DNA of 33,417 nucleotides from assembly GCA_937148845.1 (NCBI GenBank), contig CAKZRW010000017.1, forward strand, positions 1-33,417, written 5' to 3'. Below the pieces are notes generated by a model. That model worked only from the letters and a program-made list of their open reading frames with translations. It was not told the DNA's origin and ran no database searches. The position numbers were made by a program, and so were the translations under genes. Of this stretch, positions 1-14,306 are shown piece by piece (within the stretch, counting starts at the first letter, position 1; each line of letters opens with the position of its first letter). The DNA is from an uncultured Actinomycetes bacterium (GTDB lineage: Bacteria > Actinomycetota > Thermoleophilia > RBG-16-64-13).

Positions 1-1
1 T

Positions 2-427
2 GCGCTCTGGCAGAACGGGGTGCGTACCCTCCTGCCCCGGGACCCGTCTGTGGGTGAGCCGAGCTTCGCTTGGATCTCCGATGATGGCAGCACCATCGTC
101 GTCCAAGCCAGCGTATGGGAAGGGCAGAGTGTGACCTCCGGCCTGGAAGTGCTCAAACTCACCGCTTCCGGTTGGAAGGTGCACTGGGTGTATGGGGAAG
201 GGGAGCCGCTCTATCCTGTCTATGGGACCGGCTTTGAGCCTGGCACCAGCATCTTCTGCTTCCAGGCCGACCCTCGCCGTGCCAGCCGGGGCGACCACGT
301 GGTGGGAACCCGCCTCTACGAAATGGAGACCGACCTACGGCAAGTCTATGAGCCCCCTTTAGCCCTGCCCTTTTCAGCCAGGGACTACGTGCACGTGCTT
401 GCCATCGCCGGGACCAGGCAGGACTGA
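2..427 (+). CDS. C-terminal part of an unrecognised protein (5' end outside window)
   Basis: The reading frame is open from the first full codon of the window to a TGA at 425-427, giving the last 141 residues of a longer protein. I do not recognise a family. The piece is rich in aromatic and beta-branched residues and contains a stretch reading SFAWISDDGSTIVVQ, which resembles a beta-propeller blade (TolB/PD40 style), but this is only a resemblance. No transmembrane segment, catalytic motif or C-terminal sorting signal is visible. A GTG at 20 is an internal codon candidate, but the frame continues upstream of it. It is followed by the 5' region of the tRNA operon and is probably a separate transcription unit. 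I am fairly sure it is coding and have no view on its function. Confidence 0.6.
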   Translation, partial: ALWQNGVRTLLPRDPSVGEPSFAWISDDGSTIVVQASVWEGQSVTSGLEVLKLTASGWKVHWVYGEGEPLYPVYGTGFEPGTSIFCFQADPRRASRGDHVVGTRLYEMETDLRQVYEPPLALPFSARDYVHVLAIAGTRQD

Positions 428-563
428 GAGGGGCAAGGGGGCTGACCGCCCCGGTGGTGGTGCGGACGTGCAGGCGCAAGGCAGTTGTTGATTTGGTGCC
501 CAAGCGCGGTCTCTACCTTGCTGACCTGGCGGGGCTCTCAAGACACCAGGGGGCGCGCGTCGC

Positions 564-592
564 TTGCAGATTGCCGCAATCAGGAATATCAG
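564..592 (+). promoter_or_regulatory. Candidate upstream promoter of the tRNA-rpmG-secE-nusG operon
   Basis: TTGCAG (564-569) is followed after exactly 17 bases by TATCAG (587-592). The same -35 hexamer, with the same spacing, occurs in front of rpsL. The spacer overlaps a short dyad, GATTGC-C-GCAATC (569-581), which could be an operator or chance. The rest of the 428-690 gap holds no believable gene; short open frames there run into the tRNA genes. Confidence 0.35.
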
Positions 593-631
593 TGCGCGTC
601 TCCTCGGTCTCTCTGGCGACCGCTACCTCGC

Positions 632-660
632 TTGAAATGCCCTAGGGCTTTGGGTATCAT
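632..660 (+). promoter_or_regulatory. Likely main promoter of the tRNA-rpmG-secE-nusG operon
   Basis: TTGAAA (632-637), a 17-base spacer and TATCAT (655-660) make the best sigma-70-type promoter in the window. Transcription would begin near 667, about 25 bases before the tRNA-Tyr gene, as expected for a stable-RNA promoter. It would drive the three tRNAs and, by read-through, rpmG, tRNA-Trp, secE, nusG and possibly rplKA. Confidence 0.6.
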
Positions 661-690
661 GCACGTTCGCCTCCGCGCGAGGGGTTGCGT

Positions 691-772
<82 letters not shown>

Positions 773-818
773 CTGGACCGGTCTGCCGGTGGCAGCCAGC
801 GCCGGGCTGGCTTGGCTG

Positions 819-891
819 GCCTCCATAGCTCAGTTGGCAGAGCACTTCCATGGTAAGGAAGGGGTCCTCGGTTCAAGTCCGAGTGGAGGCT
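819..891 (+). tRNA. tRNA-Thr (anticodon GGT)
   Basis: Acceptor arms GCCTCCA (819-825) and TGGAGGC (884-890) pair perfectly. The anticodon stem CTTCC/GGAAG encloses loop ATGGTAA with anticodon GGT, and the T loop is TTCAAGT. The discriminator is T891 and CCA is not encoded. It lies 46 bases after tRNA-Tyr. Confidence 0.96.
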
Positions 892-899
892 CCTGGTGG

Positions 900-973
900 G
901 GCGGCGTAGCTCAGTCGGTCAGAGCAGCGGAATCATAATCCGCGTGTCAGAGGTTCGAGTCCTCTCGCCGCTA
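900..973 (+). tRNA. tRNA-Met (anticodon CAT), probably elongator
   Basis: Acceptor arms GGCGGCG (900-906) and CGCCGCT (966-972) pair with a terminal G-U. The anticodon stem GCGGA/TCCGC carries loop ATCATAA (CAT), and the T loop is TTCGAGT. The paired 1-72 position argues against the bacterial initiator, which has an unpaired 1-72. A lysidine-modified tRNA-Ile2 also has a CAT gene sequence and cannot be fully excluded. CCA is not encoded. Confidence 0.93.
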
Positions 974-1038
974 CCTCCGTTTGTGTTAGCATGCACGGGC
1001 GTTGGTGTGAGAGTTGATGATGAGGAAGCGGTGAACTG

Positions 1039-1188
1039 ATGCGGGTGCGCGTGACGATGGCTTGCCAGGAGTGCAAGCGCCGTAACTACACCACTATGAA
1101 GAACAAGCGTAACGATCCCGAGCGGATCGAGCTGCGCAAGTACTGCAAGTGGTGCGACACGGTCACCGTTCACAAGGAGACCAAGTAA
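1039..1188 (+). CDS. rpmG: 50S ribosomal protein L33 (zinc-ligand form)
   Basis: Encodes 49 residues, the normal length of L33, a small protein of the large ribosomal subunit near the E site. Two CxxC pairs, C9/C12 and C36/C39, form the zinc ribbon of the so-called C+ type. The family pattern [10 protein letters not shown] follows the first pair. The ATG at 1039 is preceded by a purine-rich GAGGAAG at 1022-1028, which is a little far from the start; a GTG at 1045 is a less likely alternative. The gene sits between tRNA-Met and tRNA-Trp, the common tRNA-rpmG-secE-nusG arrangement. It was missed by a simple ORF length cut-off because it is short. Confidence 0.95.
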   Translation: MRVRVTMACQECKRRNYTTMKNKRNDPERIELRKYCKWCDTVTVHKETK

Positions 1189-1213
1189 GCGAGAACCGGA
1201 TCGGGGTGGGCGT

Positions 1214-1289
1214 AGGGCAGTAGCTCAGCTGGAAGAGCACCGGTCTCCAAAACCGGTGGCCGGGGGTTCGAATCCCTCCTGCCCTGCCA
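1214..1289 (+). tRNA. tRNA-Trp (anticodon CCA)
   Basis: Acceptor AGGGCAG (1214-1220) pairs fully with CTGCCCT (1279-1285), the discriminator is G1286 and the 3' CCA (1287-1289) is encoded. The anticodon stem CCGGT/ACCGG carries loop CTCCAAA with CCA at 1247-1249. The T arm is GGGGG-TTCGAAT-CCCTC with one G-U pair. It is the only tRNA of the four here with a genomic CCA. Confidence 0.96.
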
Positions 1290-1316
1290 CTTCTTCCCGG
1301 CGGCCCGATTGAGGCG

Positions 1317-1655
1317 ATGGCCAAGAACGTGAGTGACAAAACGATGACACGCAAGGCGAGGGCCGCGGGGAAGCGATCCGGCGGTCTCAAGAACCCTTTG
1401 GCCAGGGTGCCGTCGTTGGGTTCGGTCAGACCGAGCCAAGCGCCTCGGGGGGCTGTAAGCACGAAGCCTGTCGGTCGCGTGCGCACCTTCTTGCGCGAGG
1501 TGCGCATCGAGATGACCAAGGTAACTTGGCCTCCACGCAAGGAGTTGTTGACAGCGACCGGTGTGGTCATCGTGGCTGTCATCATCGCTGGGGTCTATAT
1601 CGGAGTGTTCGACTTCATCTGGAATCTGATCGTACGTGCGGTGAAACTGGGGTAG
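1317..1655 (+). CDS. secE: Protein translocase subunit SecE
   Basis: A 112-residue SecE, the small essential clamp of the SecYEG channel in the cytoplasmic membrane. Residues about 1-55 are a basic, low-complexity cytoplasmic extension. The conserved amphipathic segment follows (FLREVRIEMTKVTWPPRKEL), with the family hallmark VTWP. A single transmembrane helix covers about residues 80-103. The one-helix form is typical of Gram-positive and actinobacterial SecE rather than the three-helix E. coli form. The ATG at 1317 has only a weak SD, and an in-frame GTG at 1329 or ATG at 1344 could also serve; the conserved core is unaffected. nusG begins 3 bases after the stop. Confidence 0.93.
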   Translation: MAKNVSDKTMTRKARAAGKRSGGLKNPLARVPSLGSVRPSQAPRGAVSTKPVGRVRTFLREVRIEMTKVTWPPRKELLTATGVVIVAVIIAGVYIGVFDFIWNLIVRAVKLG

Positions 1656-1658
1656 GCG

Positions 1659-2222
1659 TTGGAACAGGACTCGAACACCAAGACTGCTGAGGCGTTGGGC
1701 GAGCCCAGATGGTACGTCATAAACACGTATTCGGGGCACGAGAACAAGGCGCGCGCCAACCTCCTTCACCGCATCCAGTCGCTCAACCAGTCGCAATATT
1801 TCTTCGACATCGTGGTTCCGACTGAGCATGTGTTGGAGACCAAGGGCGGCGAGAAAGTCCAAGTCGAAAAGCGCATATTTCCGGGCTATCTGCTGGTCAA
1901 GATGATTCTTACCGATGATTCCTGGTCGTTGGTGAAGAACACGCCCGGGGTGACTGGATTCGTAGGTTCCGAGAGCAAGCCCACTCCCCTGCTTCCTTCC
2001 GAAGTAGACCGCATCCTTCACACCGCGACCGCTAAGAAGCCGAAAGCGAAGGCGGAATTCTCGGTAGGCGATCAGGTGAGAGTGGCGAGCGGTCCCTTGG
2101 CCGACTTCACCGGCGAGGTGGTCGAAGTCAATGCGGAGCAGAGCAAACTGAAGGTCATGGTATCCATTTTCGGTAGGGACACTCCCACGGAACTGGGCTT
2201 TGAGCAGGTCAAGAAGATCTAG
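1659..2222 (+). CDS. nusG: Transcription termination/antitermination protein NusG
   Basis: A 187-residue NusG, which binds the clamp of RNA polymerase and influences pausing, Rho action and coupling to ribosomes. The NGN domain starts at about residue 16 ([19 protein letters not shown]) and includes the typical FPGYLLVKM. The C-terminal KOW domain occupies about residues 130-187 ([18 protein letters not shown]). The start is a TTG at 1659, 3 bases after the secE stop. There is no other in-frame start that keeps the NGN domain whole. The protein lacks the long acidic N-terminal extension seen in many Streptomyces and Mycobacterium NusG proteins. Confidence 0.96.
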   Translation: MEQDSNTKTAEALGEPRWYVINTYSGHENKARANLLHRIQSLNQSQYFFDIVVPTEHVLETKGGEKVQVEKRIFPGYLLVKMILTDDSWSLVKNTPGVTGFVGSESKPTPLLPSEVDRILHTATAKKPKAKAEFSVGDQVRVASGPLADFTGEVVEVNAEQSKLKVMVSIFGRDTPTELGFEQVKKI

Positions 2223-2251
2223 CCGGCACGAGCAGTCGGTCTAGCTGCCGG
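2223..2251 (+). other. Small stem-loop directly after the nusG stop
   Basis: CCGGCA (2223-2228) pairs with TGCCGG (2246-2251) around a 17-base loop. It starts on the first base after the nusG stop and is followed by AGTTTCC, which is too weak a T run for a confident intrinsic terminator. It may be an mRNA processing or leader structure before rplK. Confidence 0.3.
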
Positions 2252-2278
2252 AGTTTCCGAAAGAGACGGAGAGCAGAC

Positions 2279-2704
2279 GTGGCAAAGAAGGTCAAAGCGA
2301 TAGTTAAGTTGCAGATCGTGGGTGGCAAGGCCAATCCAGCCCCGCCCGTGGGACCCGCCCTGGGTCAACATGGGGTGAACATCATGGAGTTCTGCAAAGC
2401 CTACAACGCGGCTACCCAGGACAAGATCGACCAAGTCGTGCCGGTCGAGATCACCATCTATGAGGACCGCTCGTTCACCTTTGTGCTCAAGACCCCGCCG
2501 GCGGCCGTTCTCATAAGAGAGGCAGCGGGCATTGCCAAGGGGGCGTCCAACATGCGCAAAGAAAGAGCGGGCAAGATCACTCGCGAGCAACTCCGCCAGA
2601 TTGCCGAGATCAAGATGCCGGACTTGAACGCTCTCGATATCGAAGCGGCCATGAAGATCATCGCCGGCACCGCCCGCAGCATGGGGGTGACCGTAGTCGA
2701 CTAG
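2279..2704 (+). CDS. rplK: 50S ribosomal protein L11
   Basis: A 141-residue L11, the standard length. It forms the base of the GTPase-associated centre on 23S rRNA with L10/L12. The N-terminal domain covers about residues 1-72, with the proline-rich [20 protein letters not shown] motif that in this family contacts thiostrepton and release factors. The C-terminal rRNA-binding domain follows to the end (SMGVTVVD). The start is GTG at 2279, and GGAG at 2267-2270 serves as SD. It precedes rplA as in nearly all bacteria, here with an unusually long 147-base gap. Confidence 0.97.
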   Translation: MAKKVKAIVKLQIVGGKANPAPPVGPALGQHGVNIMEFCKAYNAATQDKIDQVVPVEITIYEDRSFTFVLKTPPAAVLIREAAGIAKGASNMRKERAGKITREQLRQIAEIKMPDLNALDIEAAMKIIAGTARSMGVTVVD

Positions 2705-2766
2705 GACGGGCATCAAGGCCGGGTTGCTGGCGCTGCCGCTAGCTGCTGGCCTAACTGAGGAAAAAC

Positions 2767-2826
2767 GTCTCGTGGCAAGGGGCCGGATCCTAGCCGCGAG
2801 ACCGGAAGGTGGGAGGGTGATCACCC
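2767..2826 (+). promoter_or_regulatory. Structured leader upstream of rplA
   Basis: The rplK-rplA gap holds two symmetric elements. One is a 10-bp stem, GTCTCGTGGC (2767-2776) with GCCGCGAGAC (2793-2802), containing one U-G pair and a 16-base loop. The other is the perfect 12-base palindrome GGGTGATCACCC (2815-2826), about 25 bases before the rplA start. L1 commonly represses its own operon by binding an mRNA mimic of its rRNA site, so the region may be that target. This is inference from position only. Confidence 0.3.
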
Positions 2827-2851
2827 GTTTGACCACCAGGAGGTTGACGTC

Positions 2852-3565
2852 ATGGGCAAACGCTCCAAGCGCTATCTCGAGGCTAAGAAATCCATAGAGC
2901 CTGGGCGGCTTTATTCGCCTTTGGAAGCGGTGAGGCTGCTCAAGAGTCTTAACACCGCGGACTTCGATGAGACGGTAGAGGTCCACATCAAATTGGGGGT
3001 CAATCCCCGCCACGCTGATCAACAAGTCCGGGGTACGGTGATGCTGCCCCACGGTACGGGCAAGACCGTGCGGGTAGCCGTGTTCGCCAAAGGTGAGAAG
3101 GCCGCCGAGGCCGAGGCTGCGGGAGCGGACATCGTGGGCGCCGAGGACTTGGCTGCGCAAGTCGAGCAGGGCATGCTGGGCTTCGACGCCGCCGTCGCCA
3201 CCCCCGATTTGATGGGCATAGTCGGCAAGCTGGGGCGCATCCTCGGTCCTCGTGGTCTCATGCCCAACCCTAAGGCGGGCACGGTCACTTTCGACGTGGG
3301 CAAGGCTGTCCAGGACATGAAGGCGGGCAAGATCGAATACCGCACTGACAAGTTCGGGGTGGTGCATATCATCATCGGTAAGAAGTCCTTCGACGCCGAG
3401 AAACTGGTGGCCAACTACCAAGAAGCTCTGGACGAGATCATCCGAGCCAAGCCGGCTGCCGCCAAAGGCAAGTATCTACGGTCCATCGCCATGGCCAGCA
3501 CGATGGGGCCCGGCATTCCCATCGATACCACCAAGACGCGGGCTCTCCTCGAGGAGGAGGCATAG
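2852..3565 (+). CDS. rplA: 50S ribosomal protein L1
   Basis: A 237-residue L1, the protein of the mobile L1 stalk that moves deacylated tRNA out of the E site, and often the autogenous repressor of the L11-L1 operon. The signature [14 protein letters not shown] is at residues about 132-145, and the terminal region reads [11 protein letters not shown]. Length and domain order are normal. The ATG at 2852 has a strong SD (AGGAGG, 2838-2843). A 300-base non-coding gap follows before rplJ, so this gene may end the first transcription unit. Confidence 0.97.
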   Translation: MGKRSKRYLEAKKSIEPGRLYSPLEAVRLLKSLNTADFDETVEVHIKLGVNPRHADQQVRGTVMLPHGTGKTVRVAVFAKGEKAAEAEAAGADIVGAEDLAAQVEQGMLGFDAAVATPDLMGIVGKLGRILGPRGLMPNPKAGTVTFDVGKAVQDMKAGKIEYRTDKFGVVHIIIGKKSFDAEKLVANYQEALDEIIRAKPAAAKGKYLRSIAMASTMGPGIPIDTTKTRALLEEEA

Positions 3566-3613
3566 CCGAGCCGGCAGGCCGCTGACAAGGGTAGCGCTGG
3601 CGAAAACAAGTGG

Positions 3614-3635
3614 GGCCCCCGGCCTGGCGGGGTCC
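3614..3635 (+). other. GC-rich hairpin after rplA
   Basis: GGCCCCCG (3614-3621) can pair with CGGGGTCC (3628-3635) with one mismatch and a 6-base loop. It lies between the rplA stop and the candidate rplJ promoter and could mark the end of the upstream transcript. There is no T run directly after it, so I do not call it an intrinsic terminator. Confidence 0.25.
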
Positions 3636-3655
3636 GATATCCACCGCTTTTGCTG

Positions 3656-3664
3656 TGTTATACT
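3656..3664 (+). promoter_or_regulatory. Candidate extended -10 promoter for rplJL(-rpoBC)
   Basis: TGTTATACT is an extended -10 element (TG-N-TATACT). No good -35 is found 16 to 18 bases upstream. The position, about 200 bases before rplJ, matches a promoter followed by an L10 leader. Similar TG-containing -10 boxes occur before rpoB and infA in this window. Confidence 0.4.
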
Positions 3665-3865
3665 GCTCGCCTTGAATCCGCCGTAGAAAGCTGGTGCCGC
3701 CACTGCGGCAGAAGCGGTGAGGGTCGGCCACCCTGGTGGTGTCCAGCCAAGCCCGCCAGCCGAGGCAGAGTTTGAGCGACTCTCAGGTCTGTCGTGACCT
3801 TGTTGAATGTCGTCCGTCTCTGCTCTTGGGAGGCGGACGATTTTTGTTTGAAGGAGGTGGAAAGC
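3665..3865 (+). promoter_or_regulatory. L10-type leader of rplJL
   Basis: About 200 bases of non-coding sequence lie between the candidate promoter and the rplJ start, ending in an attenuator hairpin. In many bacteria the L10(L12)4 complex binds such a leader and represses rplJL. Position and architecture fit that model. I did not identify the L10-binding kink-turn itself. An open frame entering from 3794 reads into rplJ but gives an N-terminus foreign to L10, so it is not taken as coding. Confidence 0.5.
3810..3845 (+). terminator. Attenuator hairpin with T run just before rplJ
   Basis: TCGTCCGTCTC (3810-3820) pairs with GAGGCGGACGA (3830-3840): 11 base pairs including one G-U, with a 9-base loop, followed at once by TTTTT (3841-3845). 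This is a textbook intrinsic terminator. It ends only 5 bases before the rplJ SD (AAGGAGGTGG, 3851-3860), so it can only function as a conditional attenuator of rplJL. Confidence 0.75.
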
Positions 3866-4390
3866 ATGCCGAATCCAAGAAAGGTCGAGTTCGTCAAGGA
3901 GATTGCGGCCGACCTTGCGGCTGCCGAGGTCTATTACTTCGTAGATTACCGCGGGCTGACCTTTGCTGAGGCCACCGAGTTGCGCAAGCGCTTGCGGGCA
4001 GCGGATGCGAGCCTCAAGGTGGTCAAGAACACCCTGGCCAAGATCGCAGCGACGGAGGCCGGTGTCGAGGGGCTGGAGGAGCTGCTTGAGGGTCCGACAG
4101 CCATCGTCTATTGTCACGGCGACCCGGTCCGGGCGGCTAAAGTGGTCCAGGACTTCATCAAGGAGAAGAAGAAAGCGGCCATCCGCGGAGGCAAGCTGCA
4201 GCGTCAGGTGCTGCAGGCGTCTGAGGTGGAAGCGCTGGCTTCCCTGCCGAGCAAAGAGCAGCTGATCGCTCAGGTTGTGGGTGCCATCGCCGCGCCGCTC
4301 ACTGGTCTTGTGAGTGTCTTGAGTGGACCGATACGCAGCCTGGTGGTGGTCTTGGCCCAGGTACAGGAGCAGAAAGCAAGTGCCGCTTGA
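3866..4390 (+). CDS. rplJ: 50S ribosomal protein L10
   Basis: A 174-residue L10, the base of the ribosomal stalk. Its N-terminal domain binds 23S rRNA with L11 and its C-terminal helix carries the L7/L12 dimers. The family pattern VDYRGLTFAEATELRKRLR is near residues 27-45, followed by KVVKNTLAKIA. The ATG at 3866 is chosen because it has a near-perfect SD at 3851-3860 and gives the usual MPNPRKVEFV start; longer upstream frames run through the attenuator. It is paired with rplL 54 bases downstream and is probably regulated by attenuation in the leader. Confidence 0.96.
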   Translation: MPNPRKVEFVKEIAADLAAAEVYYFVDYRGLTFAEATELRKRLRAADASLKVVKNTLAKIAATEAGVEGLEELLEGPTAIVYCHGDPVRAAKVVQDFIKEKKKAAIRGGKLQRQVLQASEVEALASLPSKEQLIAQVVGAIAAPLTGLVSVLSGPIRSLVVVLAQVQEQKASAA

Positions 4391-4444
4391 GCGGCGGCTG
4401 GCTGATGGTGAGGGTGTCAATACACGAGAAGGAGCTGGATAGAT

Positions 4445-4828
4445 ATGACCCCGCAAGAGATCATTGATGAGATCAAGAAGATGACGGTGCTGGAGCTCTC
4501 GGCTCTGGTGAAGGCGCTGGAAGAGGAATTCGGCGTAAGCGCAGCGATGCCGATGGCGGTAGCCATGGCTCCCGCTGGAGCGGCTGCGGCAGGGCCAGTG
4601 GCCGAGGAAGAGGAGCGCACCGAGTTTGACGTCATCCTGAAGTCTGCGGGTGACAAGAAGATCAACGTGATCAAGGAGGTGCGGGCGATTACCGGCCTAG
4701 GCCTGAAAGAGGCCAAGGATCTGGTCGATGGTGCTCCCAACCCAGTGAAGCAGGGCATCCCGAAGGCGGAAGCGGAAGAGATCAAGAAGAAGCTCGAAGA
4801 AGCTGGCGCCGAAGTGGAGATTAAGTAG
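4445..4828 (+). CDS. rplL: 50S ribosomal protein L7/L12
   Basis: A 127-residue L7/L12, the multicopy stalk protein that recruits and activates EF-Tu, EF-G and IF2. The N-terminal dimerisation and L10-binding helices span about residues 1-35. An Ala/Pro/Gly hinge follows (about 36-54, [10 protein letters not shown]). The globular C-terminal domain is about 58-127 and contains [20 protein letters not shown], the factor-binding face. The ATG at 4445 is preceded by an SD-like AAGGAG (4429-4434). It is followed by a 190-base gap with strong hairpins before rpoB, a usual point where stalk and polymerase expression are separated. Confidence 0.97.
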   Translation: MTPQEIIDEIKKMTVLELSALVKALEEEFGVSAAMPMAVAMAPAGAAAAGPVAEEEERTEFDVILKSAGDKKINVIKEVRAITGLGLKEAKDLVDGAPNPVKQGIPKAEAEEIKKKLEEAGAEVEIK

Positions 4829-4856
4829 CGGTCGGAGTAGACTCTATCTGAGTTCT

Positions 4857-4941
4857 CGGTGCCCTGCGGGGTGCTGCGGGCACCGTGGCGCGGCAAGCCT
4901 CACGACCGGTGGATGCAAGCCGGGCGTGAGGCTTGCCGCGC
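4857..4941 (+). promoter_or_regulatory. Two tandem hairpins in the rplL-rpoB gap, the second a perfect 17-bp stem
   Basis: The first stem is CGGTGCCC (4857-4864) with GGGCACCG (4878-4885). Two bases later, GCGCGGCAAGCCTCACG (4888-4904) pairs without a mismatch to CGTGAGGCTTGCCGCGC (4925-4941) around a 20-base loop, which itself holds CCGG/CCGG. No T run follows, so it is not a classical terminator. In E. coli the same gap holds a partial attenuator and an RNase III site, and this could be an analogue. Confidence 0.55.
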
Positions 4942-4961
4942 TTGCAGAAGTGTGGTAACCT
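4933..4961 (+). promoter_or_regulatory. Weak candidate promoter for rpoBC
   Basis: TTGCCG (4933-4938), 17 bases, then TAACCT (4956-4961), preceded by TGTGG as at the infA candidate. The -35 lies inside the right arm of the 17-bp inverted repeat, so promoter and hairpin would interfere. It sits about 60 bases before the rpoB start. Confidence 0.3.
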
Positions 4962-5018
4962 ACGAGTTTGCGCATTGACCCCTGTTGAAACCCCCGGCCA
5001 AGTGAGGAGTGATACCCT

Positions 5019-8813
<3,795 letters not shown>

Positions 8814-8822
8814 GAGTCTTCC

Positions 8823-13253
<4,431 letters not shown>

Positions 13254-13288
13254 CCTGCCCGGGCGTGAAGAGTGCGTCGTGCCGTTTA

Positions 13289-13317
13289 TTGCAGGGCCCA
13301 GTAGCCTTTGCTATACT
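13289..13317 (+). promoter_or_regulatory. Promoter of the str/S10 cluster before rpsL
   Basis: TTGCAG (13289-13294), a 17-base spacer and TATACT (13312-13317). It lies in the 148-base gap after rpoC, about 85 bases before rpsL. The -10 sits in a locally AT-richer patch, and the -35 is identical to that of the first tRNA-operon candidate. It probably drives rpsL-rpsG-fusA-tuf and onward. Confidence 0.55.
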
Positions 13318-13401
13318 TCGCGGCCGCTGCGCGGCCGGAAGCGAGGATCTGCGCTTCCGTCTGCAAGCTCGTGACTGAAGAAGACGGACCGAGGAGTTCG
13401 A

Positions 13402-13773
13402 GTGCCGACGATCAACCAGCTGATACGCAAAGGGCGGCAGCAACAGTCCAAGCGGACCAAGACTCCTGCCCTCAAGGGTGCGCCTCAGAAGCGGGGCGTG
13501 TGCACGCGTGTGTATACCACGACGCCCAAGAAGCCGAACTCGGCCTTGCGTAAGGTGGCCCGTGTGCGGCTGGTCAACGGCATGGAAGTGACGGCCTACA
13601 TCCCGGGCATCGGACACAACCTCCAGGAACACTCGGTCGTCCTTATCAGAGGTGGGAGGGTCAAGGACCTTCCTGGCGTCCGGTACAAGATCATCCGTGC
13701 GGCCCTGGATGCCGCTGGAGTGGCCAACCGGAAGCAAGGCCGCTCCAAGTACGGCGTGAAGCTGGGCAAGTAG
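13402..13773 (+). CDS. rpsL: 30S ribosomal protein S12
   Basis: A 123-residue S12, the decoding-centre protein that contacts the A-site codon-anticodon helix. The family blocks [12 protein letters not shown] and [12 protein letters not shown] are intact. K43 and K88, equivalent to E. coli K42 and K87, are unsubstituted lysines, so no classical streptomycin-resistance allele is present. The start is GTG at 13402 with SD GAGGAG (13391-13396). It heads the str group, with rpsG 23 bases downstream. The C-terminus ([10 protein letters not shown]) has normal length. Confidence 0.98.
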   Translation: MPTINQLIRKGRQQQSKRTKTPALKGAPQKRGVCTRVYTTTPKKPNSALRKVARVRLVNGMEVTAYIPGIGHNLQEHSVVLIRGGRVKDLPGVRYKIIRAALDAAGVANRKQGRSKYGVKLGK

Positions 13774-13796
13774 GCGGAAGGAAGGCGCAGGCAGCC

Positions 13797-14267
13797 ATGG
13801 CGAGACGATACAAGCCACCGAAACGGGAGATCCTCCCCGATCCCATCTACCGCAGCCGGCTGGTCACCCAGATGATCAACCGCATGATGATCGACGGCAA
13901 GAAGTCCATTGCCGAGCGGATCATGTACCAGGCTATGAACATTCTGCGGGAGCGCACTGGGCATGACCCCGTGAGTGTGCTCAAGGAAGCGGTGGAGAAC
14001 GTACGGCCGGCCCTCGAAGTGCGGTCCCGCCGGGTGGGTGGGGCAAACTACCAGGTGCCTGTCGAGGTGCCCACCCGTCGGTCCTACACACTCGCGGTGC
14101 GCTGGTTGGTGACCCACAGCAGGATGCGGCGCGAGCACAGCATGGCCGAACGACTGGCCGGGGAGCTGCTTGACGCGTATCACCGGACGGGCGTTACCAT
14201 GAAGAAGAAGGAAGACCTGCTGCGTATGGCCGAAGCTAACCGGGCTTTCGCGCACTACCGCTGGTAG
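13797..14267 (+). CDS. rpsG: 30S ribosomal protein S7
   Basis: A 156-residue S7, the usual length, which nucleates assembly of the 30S head and lies at the E site near the mRNA exit. The start [12 protein letters not shown] is typical, and the family block [15 protein letters not shown] is present near residues 79-95. The ATG at 13797 follows GGAAGG. In E. coli S7 is the translational repressor of the str operon through the rpsL-rpsG gap. The gap here is only 23 bases, so such a structured site seems unlikely in this organism. Confidence 0.98.
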   Translation: MARRYKPPKREILPDPIYRSRLVTQMINRMMIDGKKSIAERIMYQAMNILRERTGHDPVSVLKEAVENVRPALEVRSRRVGGANYQVPVEVPTRRSYTLAVRWLVTHSRMRREHSMAERLAGELLDAYHRTGVTMKKKEDLLRMAEANRAFAHYRW

Positions 14268-14306
14268 GAACGATCTGACCGGTCAGAGCGATACAGGGAA
14301 CGACAC

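Noticed and set aside
900-973. Calling the CAT-anticodon tRNA the initiator tRNA-fMet
   Set aside because: Positions 1 and 72 form a G-U pair, and the anticodon stem lacks the three G-C pairs typical of initiators.
981-992. Separate rpmG promoter with an extended -10 (TGTTAGCAT)
   Set aside because: No usable -35, since that position lies inside the tRNA-Met gene; read-through from the upstream promoters is enough.
2219-3421. 400-codon minus-strand frame across rplK and rplA
   Set aside because: Antisense shadow. It crosses two conserved + strand genes and their leader, and its residues are not protein-like.
3794-3865. N-terminal extension of L10 from an upstream start
   Set aside because: It would read through the attenuator hairpin and SD. 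The residues are unlike L10, and the ATG at 3866 has a near-perfect SD.
4857-4941. Calling the rplL-rpoB hairpins an intrinsic terminator
   Set aside because: There is no T run after either stem; a processing or attenuation role fits better.
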